A stretch of DNA of 64,000 nt. Origin: Paracoccus sp. JM45 (GTDB lineage: Bacteria > Pseudomonadota > Alphaproteobacteria > Rhodobacterales > Rhodobacteraceae). The notes under the pieces are model-generated. The model was not told the origin of the DNA. It worked only from the letters and a program-made list of their open reading frames with translations, and did not search any database. The position numbers and the translations under genes were made by a program. Within the stretch, counting starts at the first letter, position 1. Each line of letters begins with the position of its first letter. Shown here one piece after another: positions 17,524-27,405 of the stretch. The stretch covers positions 62,001-126,000 of the forward strand of contig NZ_QQVY01000008.1 in the NCBI RefSeq assembly GCF_003590715.1. The letters run 5' to 3'.

Positions 17524-18885
17524 TCAGGCGACTTCGGCGAAGACCTTGCCCAGCGCCTTGTCCAGCTTTTCGAACATTTCATCCATCTGGGGTTCGGTCA
17601 TGATGAACGCAGGGCACAGCACGATGGATTGGCCCAGCGGACGACAGATCAGGCCCATATCGGTGCAGGTATTGGCAATGCGTTCGCTGACCGACAGATG
17701 GCCGTCAAAGGGTGTCTTGGTGGCCTTATCCTTGACCGCCTCCAGCGCCCACATAAAGCCGATGCCGCGATATTCGCCGATATTGGGGTTCTGGGCCAAT
17801 TGGCGCATGCCGTCTTCGAACCGCGGCGCAAGGTTGCGGACGTTTTCGGCCAGACCTTCATTCATCACCACATCAATAGCCTTCAACGCGATCGCGCAGC
17901 CGACCGGATGACCCGAGGCGGTGAAGCCATGCGGGAATTCCTCGATCTTTTCGATGGCGGCTTGCAGGCGGTCGGACAGTTCCGGCCCAAGGATCACAGC
18001 CCCCATGGGGAACAGGCCCGCCGTCAGGTTTTTAGAGCTAATGATGGCGTCCGGTGTGAAATCATAGGTTTCACAGCCCCATGTGTTCCCCGTGCGGCCA
18101 AATCCGGTGATCACCTCGTCCGAGATCATGGGGATGCCATATTTCTTCAGGATCGGCAGGACCGCCTGGAAATAGCCTTTGGACGGCGGAATAACCCCGC
18201 CAGCACCCTGCACAGGTTCTGCAAAGAAACCGGCGATGGTGTCTGCGCCTTCCTGCAAGATGGTGTCTTCCAGTTCGCGCGCAAGGCGGGCGGTGAACTG
18301 TTCTTCTGTCTCGCCCTCGGCACCGAAACGCCAGAAGTGAGGGCAGCCCACATGGATAAAGCCGGGCAGCGGCAGGCCGAAAACCTCGTTATAGGGCTTG
18401 GCGGTCATACTGGCCGACACAGCCGTCACACCGTGATAGGCATTGCCACGGGTGATGATCTTGCGCTTTTGCGGATTGCCTTCGGATGCATGCATGAACC
18501 ACAGCATCTTGACCATCGTGTCATTCGCTTCGGAACCGGAGTTCGTATAGAACACCTTGCCGTTGGAAAAAGGCGACACCTCGATCAGTTTTTCCGACAG
18601 CATCACGGTCTGGTCGGACATCCGCCCGAAAAACGCGTGATAGCCCGGAAAGCGGTCGTACTGGTCTTTGGCAGCCTGCGCCAAACCCTTGTGGTCGAAA
18701 CCGGCGACCATGTTCCACAGGCCCGAATTGGCATCCAGATAGCGGTTGCCGTTAACGTCTACGACATAGGGGCCTTCGCCATGGGTCAGCACGACCGCAC
18801 CGCGTTTATGCACGCTGGGCAGGTCCGTGAAGCCGTAAAGGGAATATGCGTCGGCGCGTGCTTCCCAGCTTTGCGGTGTCGTCAT
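17524..18885 (-). CDS. PLP-dependent class III (omega-type) aminotransferase
   Basis: Fold-type I aminotransferase of 453 residues, moving an amino group from an unidentified amine (omega-amino acid, polyamine or taurine-like) to a keto acid. Features are GSEANDTMVKM near 110, the NAYHGVT segment near 150, ISDEVITGFGRTG near 250 and the PLP lysine in ISSKNLTAG near 285. The frame extends to a TTG at 18900, but ATG 18885 has GAGGAG at good spacing. Neighbours give no pathway clue: comEC converges on one side and a secreted hydrolase diverges on the other. Donor specificity cannot be read from the sequence. Confidence 0.88.
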   Translation of the reverse strand: MTTPQSWEARADAYSLYGFTDLPSVHKRGAVVLTHGEGPYVVDVNGNRYLDANSGLWNMVAGFDHKGLAQAAKDQYDRFPGYHAFFGRMSDQTVMLSEKLIEVSPFSNGKVFYTNSGSEANDTMVKMLWFMHASEGNPQKRKIITRGNAYHGVTAVSASMTAKPYNEVFGLPLPGFIHVGCPHFWRFGAEGETEEQFTARLARELEDTILQEGADTIAGFFAEPVQGAGGVIPPSKGYFQAVLPILKKYGIPMISDEVITGFGRTGNTWGCETYDFTPDAIISSKNLTAGLFPMGAVILGPELSDRLQAAIEKIEEFPHGFTASGHPVGCAIALKAIDVVMNEGLAENVRNLAPRFEDGMRQLAQNPNIGEYRGIGFMWALEAVKDKATKTPFDGHLSVSERIANTCTDMGLICRPLGQSIVLCPAFIMTEPQMDEMFEKLDKALGKVFAEVA

Positions 18886-19016
18886 GGTGATGCTCCTCAA
18901 CCGGATATTGCTGGCAGGCTATCCGCCGCACACGGCGCGTTCAATGGGTGTCGCAGCGACTTGCCAACTGTGTGGACCGCACGCACAGTGCGCCGAAACT
19001 TCAGGAGGAGATATCC

Positions 19017-20327
19017 GTGAGACAATTTTTGATGGCCGCAGCCGCCGCCATGGTCTGCGCGACACCACTTGCCGCCGAAGAACCCGCCATGAACCGCATC
19101 GATATGATTCGCCCTGATGCGCCCGAACTGGCCGCTTATGGCGATCTGCCCGTTGGCGTCAGGACCGTGGAATTCACCGACCCCGACCGCATCAACGTTG
19201 CGGCCACCACTGCCGAAGGCACCCCGCCGACCGGTCCCCGCACCATGACTGTGGAAATCTGGTATCCCGCAGCCGAAGACACCCAAGCGGGCGGCACCTA
19301 TGATGTCCTGCTGCGCGACGGTGAAACCCATGTGATCCTGACAGGCCGTGCCAGCCGCGATGCCGCCACCGCCACCGGCGAATTCCCCCTGCTGATCGTC
19401 TCTCACGGTTTTCCCGGCAACCGTTATCTGATGAGTCATCTGGCGGAAAACATGGCCTCAAAAGGTTATGTCGTTGTTTCGGCAGACCACCCCGAAAGCA
19501 CCTATGACGATATGGGGCCTTTCATCTCGACCCTTGTGAACCGTGCTGTTGACCAGCGTTTCCTGCTGGACAGCATGGCGGGTCTTGATGATGAAATCGG
19601 CGCGATTACCGATGCCGATCATACCGGCGTTATCGGCTATTCGATGGGCGGCTATGGCGCGGTGATCTTTGCGGGCGGTGGCCTGACCGAAACCGCCGTT
19701 ACCCGGTCCGAGCCTGACCGCTTCGTCGCCCCCCAGCCCCTGCTTTCCCGCCTTCAGGCCGGCAGCGACGAATTTGCCGAACTGGTCGACCCCCGCGTCA
19801 AAGCCGTCATGGCAATTGCCCCATGGGGTCGCCAGCATGATTTCTGGGACGCCGAGGGTCTGGCACAGATCGACAAGCCCCTGATGCTGGTCGCAGGCAG
19901 TGTTGATGACGTGTCGGAGTATGATGCCATCCGTCAGATTTTCGACGAAACCACCGGCACCACCCGCCATCTGTTGACCTTCAACCACGCCAACCACAAT
20001 GCTGCCGCCCCTATGCCAGCCCCAGCCGAATCCTATGCGATGTCGGAAAAGCTGGGCTGGGCGCCTTTTGAACATTATGCCGATGCAGTCTGGGACACGG
20101 TGCGGATGAACAACATCCTGCAACATTTCAGCACCGCCTATTTCGATGTCCACCTGAAGGACAAACAGGACGAGGCGCGTTTTCTGGACCTGACGCCGGT
20201 CTCGGATGATGGCGTGACCGCGCTTGATGATGACGGCAATGAAACGCCCGAACACACCTATTGGGCCGGTTTCCCGGATCGCAGCGCCAAGGGCCTGCGG
20301 TTCGAAACCCACGCCAAAGGCGAATGA
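19017..20327 (+). CDS. Secreted alpha/beta hydrolase, dienelactone-hydrolase/PAF-acetylhydrolase-like
   Basis: Probable periplasmic esterase or lipase of 436 residues. It opens with a signal peptide ([21 protein letters not shown], cleavage after PLAA). Conserved hydrolase elements: EIWYPA near 80, HGFPGNRY (oxyanion region) near 130, and the nucleophile elbow GYSMGGYGA near 205; a catalytic His is likely in the FNHANHN stretch near 325. The start is GTG at 19017, chosen for the AGGAGGAG in front and the signal peptide; the open frame extends upstream without a better start. Substrate unknown. Confidence 0.82.
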   Translation: MRQFLMAAAAAMVCATPLAAEEPAMNRIDMIRPDAPELAAYGDLPVGVRTVEFTDPDRINVAATTAEGTPPTGPRTMTVEIWYPAAEDTQAGGTYDVLLRDGETHVILTGRASRDAATATGEFPLLIVSHGFPGNRYLMSHLAENMASKGYVVVSADHPESTYDDMGPFISTLVNRAVDQRFLLDSMAGLDDEIGAITDADHTGVIGYSMGGYGAVIFAGGGLTETAVTRSEPDRFVAPQPLLSRLQAGSDEFAELVDPRVKAVMAIAPWGRQHDFWDAEGLAQIDKPLMLVAGSVDDVSEYDAIRQIFDETTGTTRHLLTFNHANHNAAAPMPAPAESYAMSEKLGWAPFEHYADAVWDTVRMNNILQHFSTAYFDVHLKDKQDEARFLDLTPVSDDGVTALDDDGNETPEHTYWAGFPDRSAKGLRFETHAKGE

Positions 20328-20328
20328 C

Positions 20329-20658
20329 CTAACCGGGGCGGCGCAGGCCTATGACATCCAGTTCGGCCTCCAGTCCGGACAGGGGGTCGCCCCGCACATC
20401 TGCCACCAGCGCATCGAAGCGCTGGCGCAGGGCGGCCTTTTCGTCGCCCTTGCAATCATTCCACGGGCGTCCTTGCAGCGCCATATGCATCACATAATAG
20501 CCGATGAAATGCGGTCGCTCCCCGCCTGCCAGCAACATAGCGTAGGCCGCATCCGCCCCCAGCCGGTGCAGGGTTGCAGCATCGGGAATACCGACAGCCA
20601 TCAGCGATTTCGCCGTCGCGGGCCCGATATTACGGATGGTCACCAGATCGCTGTCCAT
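20329..20658 (-). CDS. TfoX C-terminal-domain (helix-hairpin-helix) protein
   Basis: Small protein of 109 residues that resembles only the C-terminal domain of TfoX/Sxy, the competence regulator: [36 protein letters not shown] at the N-terminus is the helix-hairpin-helix-like repeat. The N-terminal TfoX domain is absent. Stand-alone TfoX_C proteins are widespread and mostly uncharacterised. Start set at ATG 20658 with GGAAAGA upstream rather than TTG 20673. It converges on the hydrolase with a one-base gap and diverges from miaB. Confidence 0.75.
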   Translation of the reverse strand: MDSDLVTIRNIGPATAKSLMAVGIPDAATLHRLGADAAYAMLLAGGERPHFIGYYVMHMALQGRPWNDCKGDEKAALRQRFDALVADVRGDPLSGLEAELDVIGLRRPG

Positions 20659-20721
20659 GCTCTGTCTTTCCAAAAGCCCGCCTTTCCTGTATCAGCGCGC
20701 GAACCCCAAGGACAGCGTGGC

Positions 20722-22059
20722 ATGACCGAAGAAGCCAAGACCGCACCGGCGGCCAAAAAATTATTTATCAAAACCTATGGCTGCCAGATGAACGTCTATG
20801 ACAGCCAGCGCATGGCAGAAGCCATGGGCGCCGAAGGCTATGTCATGACCGAGGATCAGTCGGACGCCGATATGGTCCTGCTGAATACCTGCCATATCCG
20901 CGAAAAAGCGGCGGAAAAGCTGTATTCCGATCTGGGTCGTCTAAAGCCGCTGAAGGCCGCGAAACCCGACCTGAAGATCGGCGTCGCAGGCTGCGTGGCA
21001 CAGGCCGAGGGCGCCGAGATTACCCGCCGCATGCCGCTGGTCGATCTGGTCGTGGGCCCGCAATCCTATCACCGCCTGCCCGCCATGGCGCGCGGCGAAG
21101 GCCCAAATATCGACACCGACTTCCCCGAGGAAGACAAGTTCGACCACCTGCCCGAACGCATGGCCACCCGCCGCGCACCGGCTGCGTTTTTGACCGTGCA
21201 GGAAGGCTGCGACAAATTCTGCGCCTTTTGCGTCGTGCCCTATACCCGCGGGGCCGAGGTTAGCCGCCCCGTCGACCGCATTCTTTCCGAGGCACGCAAT
21301 CTGGTTGCACGCGGCGTGCGTGAACTGACCCTACTGGGACAGAACGTGAACGGCTGGCATGGCGAAGGCCCCGATGGCCGCGAATGGGGCTTTGGCCGCC
21401 TGATCCGCGCCATCGCCGAACTCGACGGTATGGACCGTATCCGCTATACCACCAGCCACCCCAATGACATGGCCGAGGATCTGATCGCCGCCCATGGCGA
21501 TGTGCCGCAACTGATGCCCTATCTGCATCTGCCGGTCCAATCGGGCAGTGATGGCATCCTAAAGGCGATGAACCGTAAGCATACGGCGGATCACTATCTG
21601 CGCCTGATCGACCGTATCCGTGCCGCGCGCCCCGACATCTTGCTGACCAGCGATTTCATCGTCGGCTTTCCGGGTGAAACCGATCAGGATCATCGCGATA
21701 CGCTGCGCCTGATCGAACAGGTCGGCTATGGCATGGCCTACAGCTTCAAATATTCACCCCGCCCGGGCACCCCCGCCTATGACCGCCCCGAGGTCGAGGC
21801 CGCCGTCGCCGACGCCCGCCTGCAGGAATTGCAGGCCCTGCTGACCCGCCAGCAAAAAGCCGTCCAGCAGGATATGGTCGGTCGTACGGTCGGCGTGCTG
21901 TTCGAAAAACTGGGCCGAGATGCTGGTCAGATTATCGGCAAATCCGACTATCTGCATTCAGTTTTCGTCAACGCCCCGCAGGCGCAGGTCGGCGATCTGG
22001 TGCAAGTGCGGATTATTGAAAGCGCGACAAACTCCCTTCAGGGCGAATTGATCGCTTGA
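20722..22059 (+). CDS. miaB: tRNA-2-methylthio-N6-dimethylallyladenosine synthase
   Basis: Radical-SAM methylthiotransferase that adds the 2-methylthio group to i6A37 in tRNAs reading UNN codons. 445 residues in the usual order: N-terminal UPF0004 domain with three Cys ([23 protein letters not shown]) for the auxiliary cluster, radical SAM CxxxCxxC as CDKFCAFC near 163, HLPVQSGSD near 270, and a C-terminal TRAM domain. AAGGA lies before ATG 20722; the open frame upstream (from 20224) overlaps two other genes and is not used. A GC palindrome follows. Confidence 0.96.
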   Translation: MTEEAKTAPAAKKLFIKTYGCQMNVYDSQRMAEAMGAEGYVMTEDQSDADMVLLNTCHIREKAAEKLYSDLGRLKPLKAAKPDLKIGVAGCVAQAEGAEITRRMPLVDLVVGPQSYHRLPAMARGEGPNIDTDFPEEDKFDHLPERMATRRAPAAFLTVQEGCDKFCAFCVVPYTRGAEVSRPVDRILSEARNLVARGVRELTLLGQNVNGWHGEGPDGREWGFGRLIRAIAELDGMDRIRYTTSHPNDMAEDLIAAHGDVPQLMPYLHLPVQSGSDGILKAMNRKHTADHYLRLIDRIRAARPDILLTSDFIVGFPGETDQDHRDTLRLIEQVGYGMAYSFKYSPRPGTPAYDRPEVEAAVADARLQELQALLTRQQKAVQQDMVGRTVGVLFEKLGRDAGQIIGKSDYLHSVFVNAPQAQVGDLVQVRIIESATNSLQGELIA

Positions 22060-22068
22060 GCCGCCAGC

Positions 22069-22113
22069 GGGGGGTCCGGGGGGCTGCAGGCCCCCCGGCG
22101 TCGCGGGACGCAA
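22069..22113. repeat. GC-rich palindromic intergenic element, copy 2
   Basis: GGGGGGTCC then GGGGGGC-TGCAG-GCCCCCC and a GCGTCGCGGGACGCAA tail ending at the queE stop codon. It repeats the architecture of the element at 11677-11728, and its GCGTC/GACGC arms could add a second small hairpin. Likely a shared terminator for convergent miaB and queE. Confidence 0.55.
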
Positions 22114-22824
22114 TCACACCCCGCGCAGGTTTCCCCACAGCATGACATGCAATTGCGGCAACACCCGTGGCCTGAACCAGCGGTCCGCAGTGACCTTATT
22201 CACCAGCCATAACAGCCGGTCCGCCACATCCTGCGCGGCAACAGGCACATCGGGGTCCACCTCGGGGTTGCCGGGTTGCAGATACAGCGGCAGGTTCGGA
22301 TAGCGGGCCGCAGCCTCCTGCGCCCACCGGTAATCAGCATCGTCGAAAATCACGATCTTGATGACGGTTTGCTTGGCCGTCTGCCCCGCCTGAACGCAGG
22401 CATCAAAGGCATCCCAATCCACCACCTGATCGCTGGAGGGCGGCTTGGGGCTGAGCACCAGCATATCCAAATCGCCGAACCAAACCCGCGCGACCGACCC
22501 TTGGGTTTCGCAAGCAAAGCGATAGCCGTCGCGCTTTCCCATCGCAATCACCGGCCCGAAATCCTGAATCGCCGGATTCCCGCCCGAAATGGAGATCGTC
22601 AGCGGTACGCCCCCCGACAGATCGCGCACCTTGACCCAGACCTGTTCAGGTTCCAACGGCGTCCATGTCTCGCGGAAGGCGCTCTCCACCGCATGCAAGG
22701 AATCGCACCAGCTGCATCGGTAATCGCAGCCACCTGCGCGGATAAAGACGGTCGGTTCGCCGATCAACGCGCCCTCGCCTTGGATGGTCGGGCCAAAGAT
22801 TTCAGCAATGCGAAGGCGGCTCAT
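22114..22824 (-). CDS. queE: 7-carboxy-7-deazaguanine synthase
   Basis: Radical-SAM enzyme converting 6-carboxytetrahydropterin to 7-carboxy-7-deazaguanine, the third step to preQ0 and queuosine. 236 residues; N-terminal [10 protein letters not shown] is the family hallmark, and the cluster motif is CDYRCSWCD (C-x3-C-x2-C) near 35-42. The open frame extends upstream to 22899, but ATG 22824 overlaps the queD stop (ATGA) and begins at the conserved region. Last gene of queC-queD-queE; queF is not in the window. Confidence 0.95.
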   Translation of the reverse strand: MSRLRIAEIFGPTIQGEGALIGEPTVFIRAGGCDYRCSWCDSLHAVESAFRETWTPLEPEQVWVKVRDLSGGVPLTISISGGNPAIQDFGPVIAMGKRDGYRFACETQGSVARVWFGDLDMLVLSPKPPSSDQVVDWDAFDACVQAGQTAKQTVIKIVIFDDADYRWAQEAAARYPNLPLYLQPGNPEVDPDVPVAAQDVADRLLWLVNKVTADRWFRPRVLPQLHVMLWGNLRGV

Positions 22825-23174
22825 GGGCGGTACTCGGCCCATGTCTTGGGCGTCTCGCTGATCTTGACGGCGGTGGTTTCGGGCCAGCGGGCCTTGCACC
22901 AGTCAAAGAAATGCCGCGCCATGTTTTCGGCGGTGGATGGACCCTTTAGCACGTCGTTCAGATGGCGGTGATCGAAGGTGCCGTCGATGTAATCTTTCAG
23001 CGGCTTTAGTTCGTGGTAATCGCGCACGAAGCCATCGGCGTTCAGATCGGTCGATGCCAGTTCGACTACAACGATGTAGTTATGCCCATGCAGCCGCGCG
23101 CATTGGTGATCGTCCGGCAGATGCGTCAGCTGATGCGAGGCACTGAAGTGAAATTCCTTGCTGATCTTGTACAT
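22821..23174 (-). CDS. queD: 6-carboxy-5,6,7,8-tetrahydropterin synthase
   Basis: Zinc enzyme of the PTPS fold making 6-carboxytetrahydropterin from dihydroneopterin triphosphate, the second step of queuosine-precursor synthesis. About 117 residues. Zinc ligands: His in FSASHQL near 14 and His-x-His in LHGHNY near 29-31. Catalytic Cys is in QCARLHGH, and the Asp/His pair in FDHRHLN near 69-73. ATG 23174 overlaps the queC stop (TGATG), and its own stop overlaps queE, so all three are translationally coupled. Confidence 0.95.
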   Translation of the reverse strand: MYKISKEFHFSASHQLTHLPDDHQCARLHGHNYIVVVELASTDLNADGFVRDYHELKPLKDYIDGTFDHRHLNDVLKGPSTAENMARHFFDWCKARWPETTAVKISETPKTWAEYRP

Positions 23175-23875
23175 CACGGCCCCTCATGCGCGGCGATGGC
23201 CGCCTGCCAGAAATCGGGATCGGCATAATCGGTGGGGTCGGTAACGCCCGCCAGATGGAAGGCCTCGCGCCGCTCGACGCAGGTGCCGCAGCGCCCGCAA
23301 TGCCGGTCGCTGCCCTTATAACAGGACCATGTTTCGGCAAACGGCGTGTTGTGACGCGCGCCTTCGGTCACGATGTCGGCCTTGGTCGCGTGGACAAAGG
23401 GCACATGCAGATCGATATCGGCATAGCCGTCCAGCGCCGCCTTCTGCATTGCACCAAAGGCATCCGTAAAGGCGGGGCGGCAGTCGGGATAGATGAAGTG
23501 ATCGCCCCCATGCACCGCCGCAGCAACTGCATCATCACCATTGGCAGCAGCAATACCAAAGGCAATCGTCAGCATGATCGCGTTGCGGTTGGGAACGACG
23601 GTGACGCGCATCGTTTCTTCGGCATAGTGGCCGTCAGGAACGTCGATATCATCAGTCAGGGCCGATCCTGACAGTGCCGACCCAAGGCCGGACAAATCGA
23701 CCAGATGGAACGGCACGCTCAGACGGCGCGCACAAGCGGCGGCAAAATCCAGCTCCTTGCGGTGACGCTGGCCATAATCAAAGCTGACCAACCGCGACAG
23801 GTGCCCCTGCCCCGCAAGGCTGTGCGCCAAAGAAACGGAATCGATTCCGCCAGAGCAGACGAGAGTAGTTTTCAT
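23174..23875 (-). CDS. queC: 7-cyano-7-deazaguanine (preQ0) synthase
   Basis: ATP-dependent enzyme turning 7-carboxy-7-deazaguanine into preQ0. 233 residues: PP-loop SGGIDSVSL near residue 8-16 and the C-terminal zinc site CYKGSDRHCGRCGTC near 195-210. First gene of the operon. Its ribosome site AAGGG (23884-23888, minus strand) is 8 bases from the ATG and lies inside the 3' strand of a predicted preQ1-I riboswitch, so translation of the operon is likely lowered when preQ1 is plentiful. Confidence 0.96.
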   Translation of the reverse strand: MKTTLVCSGGIDSVSLAHSLAGQGHLSRLVSFDYGQRHRKELDFAAACARRLSVPFHLVDLSGLGSALSGSALTDDIDVPDGHYAEETMRVTVVPNRNAIMLTIAFGIAAANGDDAVAAAVHGGDHFIYPDCRPAFTDAFGAMQKAALDGYADIDLHVPFVHATKADIVTEGARHNTPFAETWSCYKGSDRHCGRCGTCVERREAFHLAGVTDPTDYADPDFWQAAIAAHEGP

Positions 23876-23883
23876 ATCTGTAA

Positions 23884-23920
23884 CCCTTGTTTTTGTGACC
23901 CGGGTAGGCTGCGACCGGGT
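23884..23920 (-). promoter_or_regulatory. preQ1-I-like riboswitch in queC leader
   Basis: Reading the minus strand: P1 stem ACCCGG / CCGGGU, loop starting UCGCAG then CCUAC, and tail CACAAAAACAAGG. UCGCAG, the A-rich tail and the final AAGG are the hallmarks of the type II preQ1-I aptamer as I remember it from Thermoanaerobacter. Loop CCU can pair with the terminal AGG to form the pseudoknot, burying the queC Shine-Dalgarno sequence. Position (8 bases before the ATG of a queuosine-precursor operon) strongly supports the call. Confidence 0.85.
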
Positions 23921-23963
23921 GCGCGCCGCCTAACAGGCAGCGCGCGGAAAGTGAAGCCTTGGC

Positions 23964-26762
23964 TTAATGGGCATCCGCCCAGTTCAGCCCCTGTCCCGCC
24001 TCGACCGTCAGGGGAACGGACAGCTTGATCACAGGTTCGGACGCGTTTTCCATGATGTCACGGGCGACTTTGATCAGATCGTCAACCGCATCGTCGCGCA
24101 CTTCAAAGACCAGTTCGTCATGAACCTGCAACAGCATCCGCGCGGGCAGATGCTTGATGGCATCAGGCATTCGTACCATCGCGCGGCGGATGATATCGGC
24201 AGCAGCACCCTGAATCGGCGCGTTAATTGCCGCACGACGCGCACCACCTGCGGCAGGGCCGGACTGGTTGATGCCGGGCGTATTGATACGCCGCCCGAAC
24301 ATGGTCCGCACAAAGCCGTCCTGTTTGGCATCCGCCACGGTTTTGTCCATATAGGCACGGATTTCGGGGAAGCGTTCGAAATAGGTGTCGATGAAGCTCT
24401 GTGCCTCGGCCCGCGGAATACGCAGGTTGCGCGACAACCCGAACCCCGAAATGCCATAGATGACGCCAAAGTTGATCGCCTTGGCCTGACGGCGAATCAT
24501 CGGGTCCATACCCTCAACCGGCACGCCGAACATCTGGCTGGCGGTCATGGCGTGGATGTCGATATCATCACGGAACGCCTGCTTCAGCGCCGGAATATCC
24601 GCGACATGGGCCAGAATACGCAATTCGATCTGGCTGTAATCCAGACTAACCAGTTTATACCCGTCGGGTGCCACAAAGGCCTGCCGGATACGGCGACCTT
24701 CTTCGGACCGGATCGGGATGTTTTGCAGGTTCGGATCACTGGACGCCAAACGCCCCGTCTGCGCGCCCGTGATGGAATAGCTGGTATGGACCCGCCCCGT
24801 TTCGGCATTCACATAGGTTTGCAGCGCATCGGTATAGGTCGATTTCAGCTTGCTGATCTGACGCCAATCCAACACCCGCGCCGGCAGGTCGTGACCTTCG
24901 GCGGCCAAATCCTCCAACACGTCGGCACTGGTTGAAAACGCACCGGTTTTGCCCTGCTTGCCGCCCTGCAAGCCCATGCGTTCAAACAGGATTTCACCTA
25001 ATTGTTTGGGGCTGGCGATGTTGAATTTCTCACCGGCCAGTTCGTGAATCTCATCCTCTAGCTGGGCCAGTTTTTGGGCAAAGACGTTCGACATCTGGCT
25101 CAGGGTGGACCCATCGACGCGGATGCCGGTCATCTCCATTTCCGCCAATACCGGAATCATTGGACGTTCCAGCGTCTGATAGGCGGTCATCACCTGCTGG
25201 TCAGGCAGCATCGGCAGGAAATGTTGATACAGACGCAGCGTGACATCCGCGTCTTCGGCCGCATAGGGGGCGGCCTTTTCAATGGCCACCTGACCGAAAT
25301 GGATCTGGCTTTTGCCCGTGCCGATCAATTCCTTGATGGGGATACATTTATGGCCCAGATAGCGTTCGGCCAACTCGTCCATACCGTGATTATGCGTGCC
25401 CGCATTCAGCGCATAAGACATCAGCATCGTATCGGCCAAGGGCGTCATCTGCACACCCAGCCGCGCCAAGATCTTCCAGTCGTATTTCAGGTTCTGCCCG
25501 ATCTTCAGGATCGAGGGGTCTTCCAATAGCGGCTTCAACGCCGCCAACACGGCCTGCATGTCCAACTGGCCTTCAACCAGTGCGGATTTGCCGAACAGAT
25601 CGTCGCCCCCCGCGACATGGCCAAGCGGGATATAGCAGGCCCTGCCCGCAGCCACGGAAAGCGAAATCCCGACCAGATCGGCCTGCATTTCGTCCAGTCC
25701 GGTGGTTTCGGTATCGATCGCCACCTGACCGGCATCGCGAATCGCGGCAATCCAGCCGTCCAGCGCGGCCATATCGGTCACGGTTTCGTAGCTGGCAGTG
25801 TCGATGGCGGGCTGTTCGGGTGCGGCGGGCGCATCGGCCACGGGGGGGGCCGTAATGGCGGGGGCTTCGGCGCCCAGCTTGTCGGCAATGCGTGTTGACA
25901 GCGTCCTCATTTCCATCACGGACAGAAACTCCAACAAGGTCTGCGGATCGGGGTCGCGCACTTCCAGACTGTCCAGCGTAAAGTCCAACGGCGTGTCGCA
26001 ATCCAGCGCGACCAGACGGCGGCTGATGCGGATTTGTTCGGCATGGTCGATCAGGGTCTGGCGGCGCTTGGGCTGCTTGATTTCACCCGCCCGTTCCAGC
26101 AACGCATCCAGATCGCCGTATTCATTGATCAGCAGGGCGGCGGTCTTGATGCCGATGCCGGGCGCACCGGGCACGTTGTCGACCGCATCGCCTGCCAGCG
26201 CCTGCACATCGATGACACGATCGGGGCCGACGCCGAATTTCTCCATCACCTCATCGGAGCCGATCAGCTTGTTCTTGATCGGGTCCAGCATATCGACGCC
26301 ATTGCCGACCAGCTGCATCAAATCCTTGTCGCTGCTGATGATGGTGACACTGCCCCCCGCATCGCGCGCCTTGCAGGACAGGGCAGCGATGATGTCATCG
26401 GCCTCATACCCTTCGGTCTCGATGCAGGCGATATTGAAGGCGCGGGTCGCATCGCGGGTCAGCGGGAATTGCGGGCGCAGATCCTCGGGGGCCTCGGGGC
26501 GGTTGGCCTTGTATTCGGGATAGATCTCGTTGCGGAACGTCTTCGAGGAATGGTCAAAGATTACCGCCGCATGGGTCGGCGCGGCATTGCCATCCTCGTT
26601 CTGGACATAGCGCCACAGCATGTTGCAGAACCCTGCGACGGCACCCATCGGCAAACCGTCCGATTTGCGCGTCAGGGGCGGCAGCGCGTGATAGGCGCGG
26701 AAGATAAAGGCCGAACCATCAATCAGATTCAGATGGCAGCCCTTGCCGAATGCGTCGCTCAT
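23964..26762 (-). CDS. polA: DNA polymerase I
   Basis: Repair and Okazaki-fragment-processing polymerase, 932 residues, all three domains present. The 5' nuclease fills about 1-290. The 3'-5' proofreading domain appears intact: AIDTETTGL near 352, NLKYDWKIL near 425 and YAAEDADVT near 500. The polymerase domain has [15 protein letters not shown] near 670, [10 protein letters not shown] near 710 and HDELVFEV near 890. Start ATG 26762 (GGGGAAG before it) is preferred to an upstream TTG. It is divergent from a small DUF2256 gene. Confidence 0.97.
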   Translation of the reverse strand: MSDAFGKGCHLNLIDGSAFIFRAYHALPPLTRKSDGLPMGAVAGFCNMLWRYVQNEDGNAAPTHAAVIFDHSSKTFRNEIYPEYKANRPEAPEDLRPQFPLTRDATRAFNIACIETEGYEADDIIAALSCKARDAGGSVTIISSDKDLMQLVGNGVDMLDPIKNKLIGSDEVMEKFGVGPDRVIDVQALAGDAVDNVPGAPGIGIKTAALLINEYGDLDALLERAGEIKQPKRRQTLIDHAEQIRISRRLVALDCDTPLDFTLDSLEVRDPDPQTLLEFLSVMEMRTLSTRIADKLGAEAPAITAPPVADAPAAPEQPAIDTASYETVTDMAALDGWIAAIRDAGQVAIDTETTGLDEMQADLVGISLSVAAGRACYIPLGHVAGGDDLFGKSALVEGQLDMQAVLAALKPLLEDPSILKIGQNLKYDWKILARLGVQMTPLADTMLMSYALNAGTHNHGMDELAERYLGHKCIPIKELIGTGKSQIHFGQVAIEKAAPYAAEDADVTLRLYQHFLPMLPDQQVMTAYQTLERPMIPVLAEMEMTGIRVDGSTLSQMSNVFAQKLAQLEDEIHELAGEKFNIASPKQLGEILFERMGLQGGKQGKTGAFSTSADVLEDLAAEGHDLPARVLDWRQISKLKSTYTDALQTYVNAETGRVHTSYSITGAQTGRLASSDPNLQNIPIRSEEGRRIRQAFVAPDGYKLVSLDYSQIELRILAHVADIPALKQAFRDDIDIHAMTASQMFGVPVEGMDPMIRRQAKAINFGVIYGISGFGLSRNLRIPRAEAQSFIDTYFERFPEIRAYMDKTVADAKQDGFVRTMFGRRINTPGINQSGPAAGGARRAAINAPIQGAAADIIRRAMVRMPDAIKHLPARMLLQVHDELVFEVRDDAVDDLIKVARDIMENASEPVIKLSVPLTVEAGQGLNWADAH

Positions 26763-26840
26763 GCTCAACTTCCCCTATGGTCCAAGCATGTCTTTTGGCA
26801 CGGCTGGACCGAATCTTCCAGCCGCCGAAAAGGGGGGCTT

Positions 26841-27008
26841 ATGCCCAAAATGCGCCGGAAAGCGGACTTGCCGCAAAAGACCTGCACAGCCTGCGGGCTG
26901 CCGTTCACATGGCGCAAGAAATGGGCCAAGGACTGGGATCAGGTCAAATATTGTTCGGACCGTTGCCGCAACAGCGGTCGCAAGGGTGGCGAAGCCACCC
27001 GGCCTTGA
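26841..27008 (+). CDS. DUF2256 zinc-ribbon small protein
   Basis: 55-residue basic protein of unknown function. It contains CTACG and CSDRCRN, two Cys pairs that probably bind one zinc, around [17 protein letters not shown], the signature of the DUF2256 family. AAAAGGGGGG precedes ATG 26841. Divergent from polA; a GC hairpin follows the stop. No functional inference beyond the family name. Confidence 0.85.
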   Translation: MPKMRRKADLPQKTCTACGLPFTWRKKWAKDWDQVKYCSDRCRNSGRKGGEATRP

Positions 27009-27027
27009 CGCCCCCTCGACGGGGGCG
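27009..27027. terminator. GC hairpin between convergent small zinc-protein genes
   Basis: CGCCCCC-TCGAC-GGGGGCG, a 7-bp perfect stem directly after the DUF2256 stop and upstream of the zf-CHCC stop on the other strand. No T tract. Confidence 0.5.
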
Positions 27028-27053
27028 GGCAAGGCCAGCCGTGCCGGGACGGA

Positions 27054-27311
27054 TCAGTGATCGTCGTGGGCGTTTTCGCGGTCGATCACAAAGCGCTTGT
27101 CGCAATAGCCGCAATCGACAAACCCCAATTCCGGAGAGATTGCCAACCACACACGCGGATGGCCCAGACCTGCCGTATCGTCGCCATCACAGCAGACGCG
27201 CCACTTGGTGACTTTTTCGGTGACTGGGGCGGGCATTTTCATCGCCTCGGGACCCGTCTCGGTCGAGAGAGCGGTCCGTGACGTGACATGGCGGATGATG
27301 GGTTGGGTCAT
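27054..27311 (-). CDS. Zinc-finger (CHCC) domain protein
   Basis: 85-residue protein whose C-terminal half has the CHCC zinc finger: Cys in WRVCCDG, His in LGHPRVWL, and the two Cys of DCGYCDKRF. The domain is shared with the NDUFS6-type accessory subunit of respiratory complex I, found as a stand-alone protein in alphaproteobacteria. AAGAAGG lies 7-8 bases before ATG 27311. No complex I genes are nearby, so its role is inferred only from the domain. Confidence 0.85.
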   Translation of the reverse strand: MTQPIIRHVTSRTALSTETGPEAMKMPAPVTEKVTKWRVCCDGDDTAGLGHPRVWLAISPELGFVDCGYCDKRFVIDRENAHDDH

Positions 27312-27405
27312 GGGCTGGCCTTCTTGTGGCGGCGGGCTTCATCTGGTCTAACTCCACCAATAGCGCAGCGCCGCCTGCCTTCGCAAGCACTGCAAGGATA
27401 GACCT

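Noticed and set aside
17515..19020. Plus-strand open frame of 501 codons antisense to the aminotransferase
   Set aside because: The complementary strand encodes a complete class III aminotransferase; the antisense product has no family features and ends inside the next gene's leader.
20224..20721. Extended N-terminus for miaB reaching back to 20224
   Set aside because: The extension overlaps the 3' end of the hydrolase gene and all of the TfoX_C gene, and MiaB homology begins at the ATG at 20722.
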